A stretch of DNA of 64,000 nt from NCBI GenBank assembly GCA_024036415.1, contig JAMWET010003146.1, positions 124,001-188,000 on the forward strand, written 5' to 3'. A model generated the notes under the pieces. The model saw nothing but the letters and a program-made list of their open reading frames with translations, was not told the origin of the DNA and made no database searches. The DNA is from Prochilodus magdalenae (lineage: Eukaryota > Chordata > Actinopteri > Characiformes > Prochilodontidae). The translations under genes and the position numbers were made by a program. Shown piece after piece: positions 1-10,700 of the stretch (within the stretch, counting starts at the first letter, position 1; every line of letters begins with the position of its first letter).

Positions 1-130
1 AAGCGCTATAAACAGTTCTGGGTTGTTGAGTACCTCTGGCTACTCTGACAGGCTCTGTTTCTATGGAAATACACAGAATTCCTAAAAAGTGGTGGAATTT
101 CCTTTTAGGTAAAAGGGTTTTAATACTCAC

Positions 131-204
131 TTGATGTCCTCCCACACATCTGGACCGTAGTTCCTCAACACCAGAAGTTCTAAAGCGTGGTTGACAAAGC
201 CATA
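131..204 (-). CDS. gucy1b1: Soluble guanylate cyclase subunit beta-1, coding exon 2 (gene continues off the window)
   Basis: The exon reads [20 protein letters not shown] then WEDI and two bases of a Lys codon. It differs from human beta-1 residues 2-26 only by conservative changes (I/L and E/D). The acceptor is GATTCACAG|TAT and the donor is ATCAA|GTGAGT, phase 2. This is the first helix of the haem-binding H-NOX domain, which senses NO. The haem-ligand His105 would be in later exons beyond position 1. It is in the same orientation as and downstream of gucy1a1, so both subunits of one heterodimeric enzyme are encoded in tandem. Confidence 0.96.
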
Positions 205-587
205 CTGTGAATCAGAAATATGAGCATTAGCATTAGCATCCCCATCCATACACATCCATAAGGAGCCTTTCCAAACCTCGTACTGCTCACATTCATTCAG
301 AGCTGTGCTGCAGCTCCAGTGTAGCATTCAGGCTCGACACCTTAGCCTTTTTCAGTCGGGTAAAAAAGCCAACAGCCCCAGTAAAGCCAGGATAATATAA
401 AACCCTTATTGATGTTTGTCTCTGCGAGGAAATGATCATTACCACCGCTAATATTTGCCTGTGCGCGCGCGCCGCGGCCGTGTGCAAAAATAACGCTCTC
501 GACGCTCCGCTTCTTAAAACAGCTCCTGAATGTATAAAGGCCCCCGTGTAATTTAGATAAGATGTCCCATGATATAAGGTCACCTAC
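205..587 (-). other. gucy1b1 intron 1
   Basis: 383-bp intron between the start-codon exon and exon 2, GT at 586-587 and AG at 205-206. It contains a short GC-rich patch near 461-485. I see no repeat or coding signal. Open frames here are noncoding. Confidence 0.85.
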
Positions 588-590
588 CAT
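588..590 (-). CDS. gucy1b1: gucy1b1 coding exon 1: start codon only (5' UTR extends upstream)
   Basis: The minus strand reads CAGACC ATG|GTAGGTG, a start codon in good Kozak context (A at -3) immediately followed by a consensus donor. Spliced to the acceptor at 205-206 it gives Met-Tyr-Gly-Phe-Val-Asn, the universal start of beta-1. The first exon thus contributes only the Met codon plus 5' UTR, whose upstream limit cannot be seen. The alternative, starting in an unseen exon, is unlikely given the exact fit. Confidence 0.88.
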
Positions 591-900
591 GGTCTGACGG
601 CTCCTCCGGCTTCTTTTTTCGCCCAGTTAAATTAAATCTCCCAACGGCAGCTCGGAGACCGCTGACAGCCGTTAACGTGGGAACCCACCATTCCTGAGAC
701 CGGGTCCGGGTTGATTGACGCGTCCCGCAGCCAATGAGTGATGGAGGATGCGCCAGTGTGGGCGGGCTCTCAGATATAGGTAGCCAATCACGTGTAACCT
801 CCAGTGCACGGGCTTCTTTGAGGGTGCTGTCCAAATCTGTCCGCGCGTTAGAATGAGGGCGCGCGTGCGCAGTAAGCGTTTATAAAATTGATGGATACGT
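591..900 (-). promoter_or_regulatory. Putative gucy1b1 promoter and 5' UTR
   Basis: GC- and CpG-rich DNA upstream of the beta-1 start codon. The plus strand shows CCAAT at 731-735 and 784-788, a GC box (GTGGGCGGGCT, about 757-767), an E-box CACGTG at 789-794, and CGCGCGTGCGCA at 860-871. The reverse complement of the last fits the NRF-1 consensus YGCGCAYGCGCR at every position. There is no clear TATA box, consistent with a CpG-type promoter. The transcription start is inferred, not seen. Confidence 0.55.
860..871 (-). promoter_or_regulatory. NRF-1 consensus site upstream of gucy1b1
   Basis: TGCGCACGCGCG on the minus strand matches the palindromic NRF-1 consensus exactly, 270 bp upstream of the start codon. 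Function is inferred from motif and position only. Confidence 0.5.
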
Positions 901-1062
901 ATGGAAATCATTTTGCTTTCAAATTGCCCACCACTTTCATATCTCTTAATAAATTCTTCTGATGTTATTTGTAATGGTGCCGAAAAGATCTTCATAAGCT
1001 TTATATAGTAAACTAAGACAAGACACTCCTGTTCTAAATAGTTTTGTATGCATATCAATATA

Positions 1063-2110
1063 TTTTGGCAGGTAGTAAATTGGGGCCTCTATATAATCAT
1101 TTGTGGCCTCAGTATATTAATTATGGCCTCAGTACAGTACATTGTGACCTCAATATAGTTATTTATGGACTCGAGATAGCACTTTGTGGACTTAATATCA
1201 TACATAGTAGCCTCAGTGTATTAATTTGTGGCCTCAATAAAGTAAATCATGGTTAGCATATTAATTTGTGGCCTCAATAAGGTAAATCCTAGTCTTAGTG
1301 TATTAATTTGTGGCCTCAGTATAGTAAATCATGGACTTAGTATATTAATTTGTGGCCTCAGTATAGTAAATTATGGTCTTAGTATATTAATTTGTGGCCT
1401 CAATAAGGTAAATCCTAGTCTTAGTGTATTAATTTGTGGCCTCAGTATAGTAAATTATGGTCTTAGTATATTAATTTGTGGCCTCATTATAGTAAATCAT
1501 GGACTTAGTATATTAATTTGTGGCCTCAGTATAGTAAATTATGGTCTTAGTATATTAATTTGTGGCCTCAGTATAGTAAATCATGGTCTTAGTATATTAA
1601 TTTGTGGCCTCAATATAGTAAATCATAGTCTTAGTATATTTATTTGTGGCCTATATAGTAAATTGTGGGTCCTGTGTATTCATTTGTGGTCTCTATATAG
1701 TAAATCATGGCCTCATTTTAAGAATTTCCGACCTCAGGATATAAATTTGTGGCCTCAATATAGTAATTCATGATCTCAGTATAGTAATTTTTACCCTGAA
1801 TATAAGTTCAGTATAGTAATTTTGGGTTCAGTATAGTAATTTTTTGGCTTAGCATGGTAATTCATGGTCTCAGAATAGTACATTGTGGCCTCAATATAGT
1901 CGTTTGTGGGCTCAGTAGCGAAAACTGTGGCCTTAATGTAGTCCAAGTGGTCCAAATATAGTAAATAGTGGGTGCAATATAGTCATTTTTGCCCATAATT
2001 TATTAATTTATGGTCTCAAAATAGCACACTGTGGCCCCGGTATAGTCATTCATGGTCCCATGGCTCAGTATTGTAATTTATCGTCTTAGAATAGTAAATT
2101 GTGGCCTCAA
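1063..2110 (+). repeat. 21/42-bp minisatellite
   Basis: A tandem array built from a 21-bp unit (GTATATTAATTTGTGGCCTC) alternating with a related unit (CAGTATAGTAAATCATGGTC) to make a 42-bp dimer. It is most regular at about 1200-1640 and progressively degenerate to 2110. Because 42 is divisible by three, one plus frame stays open (1249-1773) as a 14-residue repeat such as SILICGLSIVNYGL. This is a by-product of the repeat, not evidence of a gene. Confidence 0.93.
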
Positions 2111-2364
2111 CATGGTAATATGTAAGAAATCAGGACCTCTGTATTTTTATTTATGGCCACACTATCAGCATGTCGCCCTCAGGACTCCATAGGTCTGTCA
2201 AATCCCAAGGCGTTCCTTATTAAGTGTTAATTACTAGTAGATAATTACAGTTTATCATCATTTAATACATAAATGGTTACATAACTATTTTAAAATGCCT
2301 TCTAGTGCCTGTCTTATAGTACTTTCAAAATATAGCAACAGCGATTCTCGTCTTCTTGGCTTTG
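1770..2364 (+). repeat. Direct duplication, copy 1 of 2
   Basis: About 590 bp nearly identical to 4612-5205, including the degenerate minisatellite tail, the ATGTCGCCCTCAGG segment and the ATTCTCGTCTTCTT end. Differences are mostly single bases, with a few short indels. The two copies are 2.8 kb apart in the same orientation. Confidence 0.9.
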
Positions 2365-2972
2365 GCCGAGCGCTGTGTGGATTTCCATTTGCTCCTTCTC
2401 TCCTACTTCGCCACAGCTTCCGACCGGATCACACTGTTTAATGCTGTGTGGGGAACAAAAGGTTGTGCAGGGCTTTATTCTGGAATTCTTTCCTTTCTCG
2501 GATAATGGCATCTCCATGAAATGTTTATGTGAAACATTTCTCCTGTTGTGGGAAAAGTGCATGTGATGGAACAAAACCATTTTTAATGAACTAGCAACGA
2601 CCTGCAGTGACCTTGTAGAACCAGTCATCATGTAGCCCTGAAATAATAGGGCTATAATTAGCACCTGTAGGAAAATGACTGTATGTAGGGATATAAAATA
2701 TCAATAATAGGAAAAGAAGAGTGGAAAACTGGAGCGTTTATGACTGTCACTATCAAGGATATCGTAATGTAGACGATAACGATCAGTTTTACCAAAGACA
2801 GAACCGAAACTGAACCATATTCAAACACTACATGGGGAAACTCGGATATGTACAAATGGCTGTTTAACAGGTCATTTTTTATTTATCTAGATTACCCAAG
2901 TGGTCATGACTGCCCTCGTGATTCCATTCCTGATCCTTGATCCACAGCAGGTGTGAAGATATGAGGGATATG
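2365..2972. other. Unannotated intergenic stretch
   Basis: Between the duplicated block and a SINE. A minus frame at 2314-2664 has no family likeness. I see nothing supportable here. Confidence 0.5.
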
Positions 2973-3172
2973 ATGGTTGGTATACTGTAGTAAGTCACAC
3001 CTCTACCCTCCTATGCTGTAGTCTGGGGTTCAGCTCCCCACCTGGGCAACCGTCCTATACTATACCAATAGCAGTCCTCAGGCCAGACTCCTAACGCTAC
3101 CCTCACCTACCTGAGTGCATGTAAACTGTGATTCGCTCCGGATAAGAGTGCTAATAATGTAAATATGTAAAT
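2973..3172 (+). mobile_element. tRNA-derived SINE with L2-type tail (diverged copy)
   Basis: Shares with 23144-23340 and 31988-32194 the head GGTTGGTATA..., a B-box-like GGGGTTCAGCTCC, the middle ACACCAATAAGAG-like segment (here ACTATACCAATAGCAG) and the tail CGCTCCGGATAAGAG ending in TAAATATGTAAAT. The head resembles a tRNA gene with A and B boxes. The tail resembles an L2-clade LINE 3' end. This is the most diverged of the four copies found. Confidence 0.7.
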
Positions 3173-3597
3173 AAGGAATCATCTGTTTAACCCTTTAATG
3201 GGAATTCCACAGGTTGAGTTAGTCAGAATGAAGAGCTGTGATGATGGTGGTGATGGGAACCAGACGTCTGGAGAGTTTCGAGATTGGCGTTACCCACAGG
3301 GATGGATTTTCCATTAGATCCTGCACTAAGTAACACCAAGACTAATATCCTGATACCCATAACGATACTAACACTGCAAAGAACGTGATTTTCAACAATA
3401 ACAGGTCATGTGAACCCAATTATACCGAAACCTCTGATACTGAATATTAAGAATTCTCTGTGCTTTTTTTAATAGCATAATTCAATTCAGTTTTGGCCAA
3501 TCAGTCTTCAGTAATGTTGAAATTATATATGATATTATAGGGAATGAAACGAGTACTTTCCATGTGAGCTCAAAATTCATTTATTAAATGTGTATGT
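3173..3597. other. Unannotated intergenic stretch
   Basis: AT-rich DNA with no recognised repeat or gene. Confidence 0.5.
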
Positions 3598-4235
3598 AAA
3601 TTTACATTTAAGGCATTTAGCAGATGCTCTTATCCAGAGCCACTTACAACCGGGCTTAGTGTTCCAGTGGATAATGTTTCACAGCTAGTACAGGAAGGTT
3701 AGAGTCTAGAACTCACCATGAGCTCAGACACTGCCCGAACGAGGGCCAGTGCTGATACCTAGAGAGATCAACACACAGACATATATAAAGCAAAAGTGCA
3801 CTACCTGGCAACCCAGCCCCAGCGCTCATACCTATAGAGAAGAAAAGGTCGTTATACGTGAAATACAAATACATACACACAACTTACACCTCTACTAGCG
3901 CTCACTCACTGAGGTACATTAGGAAGAGATGGGTCTTCAGTCTGCATTTGAAGACCGTGAGAGACTCCGCTGTCCGGACAGCCAGTGGGAGTTCATTCCA
4001 CCATCTGGGAGCCAGGACGGAGAAGAGTCTGGACGCTTGTCTTCCATGTGTCCTCAGGTGATGGCGGTTCGAGTCGTGCTGTATTTGAAGCGCAAAGGGC
4101 TCGAGGTACAGCTCAACTCTTCTCCATTGCCATAAGGTAGAGAGACGCTGGTCCATTCTTGGCTTTGTAGGCATCAGAGTTTAAATCTGGTGCGGGCAAC
4201 AACAGGAAGCCAATGAAGGGAGCGTGGCAGTGGAG
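3598..4235 (-). mobile_element. L2-clade LINE, 3' end fragment
   Basis: The minus frame 4174-3902 encodes a retrotransposon-type C-terminus, with APRWWNELPLAVRTAESLTV followed by FKCRLKTHLF. This is the usual end of L2/CR1-type reverse transcriptase ORFs. Downstream on the same strand comes the stereotyped 3' tail GTGGCTCTGGATAAGAGC then ATCTGCTAAATGCC and TAAATGTAAATT. It is 5'-truncated, as is typical. The shared tail explains how the local SINEs could be mobilised. Confidence 0.8.
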
Positions 4236-4422
4236 TATTTATGGGATTACCATCTGAATAGTTAGATTAGTTCAGTCAACATGTAATACCTTAGTAACCT
4301 TAGTGAAACCTGTCAAATTAAAATGTACTGAGTAATTATATGTATATCTAAATTATTGCTGGCTGGTTTTAGTGGTACTGTAGGGCACATATACCAACAT
4401 TCTTACGTTATTTGAAATCTTA

Positions 4423-5308
4423 AGACTTTTGCATAAATTTGCCATCATAAGACCTCACCTCCCCAGAAAATGTGCAGAAATTGCAAAAGAAATTGCAGTT
4501 TTCAAATCACAGAAGTTGCACTTATTACTTCCTTATTACTTAGTAAATTGGGCCTTGAAGTAGTAATTTATGGCCTCTGTATATTCATTTGTGGCCTTGA
4601 TATAGTCATTCCTGATCTCAGTATAGTAATTTGTAGCCTGAATATAAGTTCAGTATAGTAATTTTGGGTTCAGTATAGTCATTTTTGGCTTAGCATGGTA
4701 ATTCATGGTCTCAGAATAGTACAATGTGGCCTCAATGTAGTCGTTTGTGGGTTCAATAGAGAACACTGTGGCCTTAATGTAGTCCAAGTGGTCCAAATAT
4801 AGTAAATAGTGGATGCAATATAGTCATTTCTGCCCATAATTTATTAATTTATGGTCTCAAAATAGCACACTGTGGCCCCGGTATAGTCATTCATGGTCCC
4901 ATGGCTCAGTATTGTAATTTATCGTCTTAGAATAGTAAATTGTGGCCTCAACATGGTAATATGTAAGAAATCAGGACCTCTGTATTTTTATTTATGGCCA
5001 CACTATCAGCATGTCGCCCTCAGGGCTCCATAGGTCTGTCAAATCCCAAGGCAGTCCTTATTAAGTGTTAATTACTAGTAGATAATTACAGTTTATCATC
5101 ATTTAATACATAAATAGTTACATAACTATTTTAAAATGCCTTTTGGTGCCTATCTTATAGTACTTATAAAATATAGCAACAGCGATTCTCGTCTTCTTGA
5201 CTTTTGCACATTAATTTGCCATCATAAACCTCACCTCCCCAGAAAATGTGCAGAAATTGCAAAAGAAATTGCAATTTTCAAATCACAGAAGTTGGACTTA
5301 TTACTATT
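4423..5308 (+). repeat. Second duplicated block, bracketed by ~115-bp direct repeats
   Basis: 4612-5205 is copy 2 of the block at 1770-2364. It is bracketed by a separate direct repeat, 4423-4540 and 5199-5308, both containing CCCCAGAAAATGTGCAG and GCAAAAGAAATTGCA. The nesting implies at least two duplication events. Confidence 0.88.
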
Positions 5309-7593
5309 AATATTATAGTTATTATTATTGTAGCCTATATGATCAATTATAGCCTTTTCTCAAAGGTAGAAAGTAATAGCATGGCGCTTGGGAACCAACT
5401 ATAAATGAATCAACACGACCCCTCAGTGTTAACACTACAATGGTTTATGTAGCGTCGATCGACCCATGTGCTGACTAACCCAACAATCAACACAACCCTA
5501 ATAAGTAACTGGCAGTCTGTCTGATGAGTCAACTGGCTGTGCTAAAGCCTCAAGCCAAAGATGCTGGAAGTACTAGTCTTTATAGACTAAAAGGGGCAGA
5601 TCTCAATTCATCTCTATTCTTCTATGTGCAATAAAACTTAATTTTTCAGTATTTTATTAATATAAGATCTTATTTGTTATTTGCATATTTCCTGACACTT
5701 CTGTTCTTTCCTATGTGCTGGATTAATAAAGGGTTATCTTATCTTCTAGAACATTATCGCAAGTAACACCACAATTCTAATACTGGCCTGAAGAAACGCA
5801 ATTCCATGTAGCCCGTATCGTTCAGCCCTACTCTACACCATCATTTGCAGCAGCGTGTTGCTTTTTACCGCTTTCATTTTCAGAGAATCCCAATTGCACC
5901 CTGATAAATAACTATATTGATGATACTGACAATGATATGATATTCTTAACACCAGGATCTGAAGTATCGATATTAGGACCGACTGAACATTTTTGCACAT
6001 ACCCTGGTGGTTCAGTGTAGCACTTCCACACAAGACCTGTACTATTCTGTTTATGGTGCACTGTGTGTACACTGTGTGTATGATACGTGTATATTTAATA
6101 AGGATCCTTGAATCTATATGTGGCTGCTATGGCACAGTTCTGTCATTGACTTGCACTGATATGGCATACTGTACATGTGTTGTGCTGCTATACCTTATAC
6201 AGCATATATTGTACATTGTCCTAATTTATATACATACTGTACATATCTATTATTCTTCCCTATAATCCTTTCTTTCCTATTTAGTACTCAGTATTTATAC
6301 TATAACTGTTGGTACTTGTAGACTAGGAGATGGTCCAGAGTAATAACTTCATGGTACAGTGCAACTGCTTGAGTCTCTGATTCTAAATGCTCCCTCCTAG
6401 AAAGCTACTGCGTGAAATGCTTGGGGATTTGGCATCTGAGGTTTCATCCATCAATGGCAAACAGACATAAGCCGCAAGTTGTTTTACGGCATGGAAGTCT
6501 CCAAATGAATACGTTTATTCAGATTCTTAAGGCGGTAAAGTGTGGTGGAGACATGGCAACCCAAGTACATCTGACCCCAGTCTGAGCGACTTTGTTTATA
6601 TAGCGACTCTTTAATTATGAATGCAAACCTCAGATATCAACGTATGTGTTTACGTGTGTATATGTCCTGACCTTTAAAGCAAGCAGGGTTATCATCAGTG
6701 TTGTAAAGGTTATAGGTTAAAGGTCAAATACCTGTAGGAAATGATTGATTAGGAGAGCTGGTCATCTGGTAAAGCAACACAAGAATACACCCTCTATGTA
6801 CATAAAGAGCTCAACCCTTCAGCCGTCCCCTGGCTCTCTCTTCGGTGTATAGAACAGACACATGTGGAGTAGTCACGATGTTTATTATAGCTCTATCACG
6901 ATACAAAATAGTCACAATGAAACCTTATAAATGTTGGTATTTTCAGGATAACTGGACATTCATTGTGGTCAAGCTATGCTGTGATATAGTTAGGCCTACC
7001 GTGAGAGTGAGTGTTCATCCACTGTGAGCGAAGACTACATTGACGTGATCCAGGCGTTAAGTCGCGTGTGCTGCTTTCGGGCGCCTTTAAACCACCCCCT
7101 TCCTTTGGGCTAGTTAAAATGACCAGTGTTGGGTGAACACTCCCGGAGTATGGAAGTACACTGGTGATTTCAGGGCATGTGTGCATATCTAAGGAAGATC
7201 AGTACGAGCGCCAACACATGGGGGACGGTGGGGGTCCTTAAGTGCTTGGGCTTAATTTAAACTTTGGATACTTTCTATGGACGAACCCAATTGAAAGTGG
7301 CCCTTTCATCAAGTACGAGGACGCGGCTGGTCTTTCGGGCGCTCTGCAAAATACCGGTGACCCAGAGTCTGACGTGGCTCTGAGAGAGAATCCTACGAAG
7401 CAGAACATAAACAGTGCTCAGTCAACCTCTTTCTTAAATAAGCTGTTTTTCTTCTTTTGGACGGTTTTTGGCAACTTTTCTATTGCTGGATAACTTGCTA
7501 CCTCTGGCTCAGCTCAAGAGATATATACTGCACGCCGCATCGGGGCAGTGATCGACCCGCTGCGCGGAGTGTTCGCCGCTGGGGGAACATTGT
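5309..7593. other. Intergenic region with gucy1a1 3' UTR
   Basis: AT-rich DNA without recognised repeats. The alpha-1 3' UTR must run downward from 7593; its end is not fixed. A canonical AATAAA on the minus strand sits at 6881-6886, about 710 bp past the stop codon, and an ATTAAA variant lies near 6610. Open frames here are short and unconvincing. Confidence 0.55.
6881..6886 (-). terminator. Candidate polyadenylation signal of gucy1a1
   Basis: AATAAA on the minus strand, the first canonical hexamer I found downstream of the gucy1a1 stop codon. Inferred from motif and position. Confidence 0.35.
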
Positions 7594-7750
7594 TTATGTT
7601 TCTGTTGCCGAGCCTCTGCGAGCGTCGTTTGTCCTTCGATCGGACGCCTCGAGGAAGTAACAAATGCCAGGGATGTCGGAGGGGAAGTTGGGCGGAAGTT
7701 CCTCTCTGGAGCGCGGGATGAATGCGAACTCGGGGCGATCTTTTAGCAAC
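7594..7750 (-). CDS. gucy1a1: gucy1a1 terminal coding exon 8
   Basis: The acceptor CATTCCAG|G completes the Arg codon begun in exon 7. The exon then reads [37 protein letters not shown] and a polar tail [14 protein letters not shown], and ends at TAA (7594-7596). The first part matches the conserved end of alpha-1 (human [20 protein letters not shown]). The tail is shorter than the human one and unrelated to it. This exon is easily missed because a longer overlapping frame hides it. Confidence 0.95.
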
Positions 7751-10700
7751 CTGGAATGGACAGGGCAGAAAGTACAGCTTCAGAAGGTCATTCCTCAAAG
7801 CCGTTTCCCCACAACATCTGCCGGAGGAGAGCCTGGCGGTGTTAGACGGGGTTTAATGGCTTGCATGCATGCTTAGGAAAAGTGCTACACTAAATCTTCC
7901 TTCGTGTTCGGTGTCAGGAGGCTCCGGCAAGGTGGGGAAATTCAGGAACACAGATACAAACAGCATGTAAAACGGACAAAGAGATGGGCGACAAGTGAAG
8001 TGTTAACAGCAATAGGGCTAGCGGTAGAGGCTGTAGAGTATATAAAGTCTGAAAAGTCTGAGATTTCATTCGAAACAGACGTTGAGTATTTCTGAGAAGA
8101 TCCGATATAGACAAAGCAAGCGTTCCCTGAAACCGGAGCTCAAAAAATGATTAAAAAAAAAAAAAGCTACAGAGAAGCTCCTAACAACCACCTGGAAGAC
8201 CAATAGGCAGGTCACCAAAGCTGTCCCTAGATAGATAGATCAGATAAACAGCACTTAAAGCTTTCATCTTTAAGAGAGAGGAGAACATCAAGCTCCACTC
8301 TTACTTCAGATCTGAGAACATCCGCAGGTGTTTCTTCCACTCTGAGAAGACACCTCAACCCTACTGAGGTCTGAAAGGAGGTGTAGCTGTTCAAGAAGCT
8401 CCTCACTGAGAACAGGAGACCAACACATCCAACAGAGAAGCTCCTGCTGGTGTTCTCAGAACATTGGACTGCTCACCCCAGAATCCAGACCCTCAACACA
8501 ACTGAACGTGTTTGGGACTATCTGGACTGCATGAAGCAGGAAATCCGGAAGAACACAGTTGTGCTTCCTCAATCTCCCGGACGCCGTTTCCCATAATCCA
8601 CCACTTGAAGACGTCACTGTCACATGTCCACCATCTTCCAATCCCGCTCCGTCTCTCAGGTCTAAGTCTCCAGAATATTGATGTCACCTGTAGCTGATTT
8701 GCCTCTGGTACAAATACTCCTCTCTCCCACTGACCCGTTGCTAAGTATTACCTCACTGTGTGTACTGAGGGGTTTCCTCTCTGTTGTTATTCTCATTTGC
8801 TTTTCTGGTTTGACTCCATTTTGACTTTCTGGTTTACTCTTTTGTCTTTCCCCTTTGGATGCTGTTGCTGGTCTGATTGTTGCCTGGCTCTGACTTCTGC
8901 TCGTCTCCTTACTCTGACTCGGTCGTTGCCCTCTTGGTGATGTCCGCTGGTATCTTGTTGCTGTGTTGTGCTACGAGCCTGTTTAATAAACCTAGCTTTG
9001 CTTTTAGCTCAGCGCGCGTCACAGTCTGTCTGTCCATCCTCACATTCACGTGCTTCAGCCAAGTCCGGCTAGCTTTATCGGATCGCCCAACTAGAGCGCT
9101 GCTCATATTGCGAGTGGTGTGAATGCAGTTGGCAAGCCCAAAAAAAAAAGAGCTATTTAACAGAAGTGCTGGTAAATGTGTTTTCTATGTTTTCCTGACA
9201 CTGGAAAGTGAATAACTAGCCCTGGATGGCTATTCAGACTGCCAGTTAAAATCAATGACAGGTGGCCTCTCACAAAGCACCATCTTAATACCACAACTAC
9301 GCAAAAACAAGCCTCCGCACATGAGTAAAACGTTAAAACACGTTTTTGATGAGGAAACAAAACTTCAAATAATAGATACGGTATAATTAACCATTCATTT
9401 CGCCTGAATTACTGAACGCCTGTTAACGACATGCATTTCCATCAGTAAGATAAAGGGGTGGAGAGCTACAGGAAAACATGTGCTAGCACACATGGCAATG
9501 AAGAAAATCAGAAAGCAAACAGAGAGAGATAGAAATAGAATGGTCATGGGTGTTTAGACCGGATGAGAGACATGTGGACGTGCTGGGCGCCAGCTGCTGT
9601 ACCTGTAGGTGGTAGGGCTGATGTTGATCTTCCTCGGTAGACTACAGGACTCGAACTTGTTGGCTAAAGTGACGTTATTGCCAAACAGGCAGTATCGGGG
9701 CATCTTTACACCGACCACGCCGGCCAGGACGGAGCCGGAATGGAGGCCAATGCGCATCTACAAGGGGGGCAAATATTCAGAGTTGAGTGTACCGAATACA
9801 TGTTTACAGACATTCAAAACCAAGAGACCGAGTAAACCGAATAAACGAATGGTCTGTAGAAGTTCATCTCGTCTTTACTGGATCCTCAAGGATCTAATAA
9901 CTACATTGAGATGTAGACTTAGGGACTTACTGAGTCAGGGTTGTTGTTCACAGCTGTGGTGGTGATGGGAACCAGACGTTGTTCTGTGATGTCCATTCAT
10001 GGCGGAGGGATACACGCAGGGTGATAAAGTCAAATAGTCCCTAAATAAAGCTTACTTTTTCCCAACCTCCCACCATGCCACCCTCACCAGCATTCCATAT
10101 ATTTGGACCAGTACATAAAACTGTGTGTGTTGTGGACATGGTGACCTCTGGTTCCCATCACCACCAGCACTGTAAAGAAACCAGAGTCTATAAAGTGTCT
10201 ACGCAGTAAGCCTTTCAACCACATCCCAGTCACTGAACACATAAAATCTTCCTACCTTCAACTATGACTTCCAAGCCCTAATGCTGGGAATACTCAACTG
10301 GGACCACCAGAGAGTGTGATAATAATTAGTGTAGATAGATCCATATACACGGTCATTTCAAGATATTAGATTCACCTCCTTGTATCTACACTTAGTGTCT
10401 GTTTTATCAGCTCCACTGACCATATAGGAGCATGGTATACCTTATTACCCTGTTCTTCAGTGGTCAGGACCCCCACATGACCACCACAGAGCAGGTATTA
10501 CGTGGGTGGTGGATCATTCTTAGCACTGCAGGTACACTGATATGGTGATGGTGGTGTGTTGGTGTGTGTTGGGCTGGTGTGAGTGGACCAAAACTATCCA
10601 GGACAACAGCGTCCCGTGGGCAGCGTCCCGTGGGCATCGTCCTGTGGGAAGCATCCTGTGGGCAGCGTCCTGTGATCACTAATGAAGGACTAGAGGATGA

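Larger units (their letters stand above)
7751..9602 (-). other. gucy1a1 intron 7
   Basis: 1.85-kb intron between exons 7 and 8. It holds a poly-A tract at 8151-8165 and two interspersed repeats listed separately. No coding sequence was recognised inside. Confidence 0.9.

Noticed and set aside
1249..1773. 174-codon repeat protein with a 14-residue period
   Set aside because: Created by a 42-bp minisatellite with a period divisible by three. No start context, signal peptide or homology that I can support.
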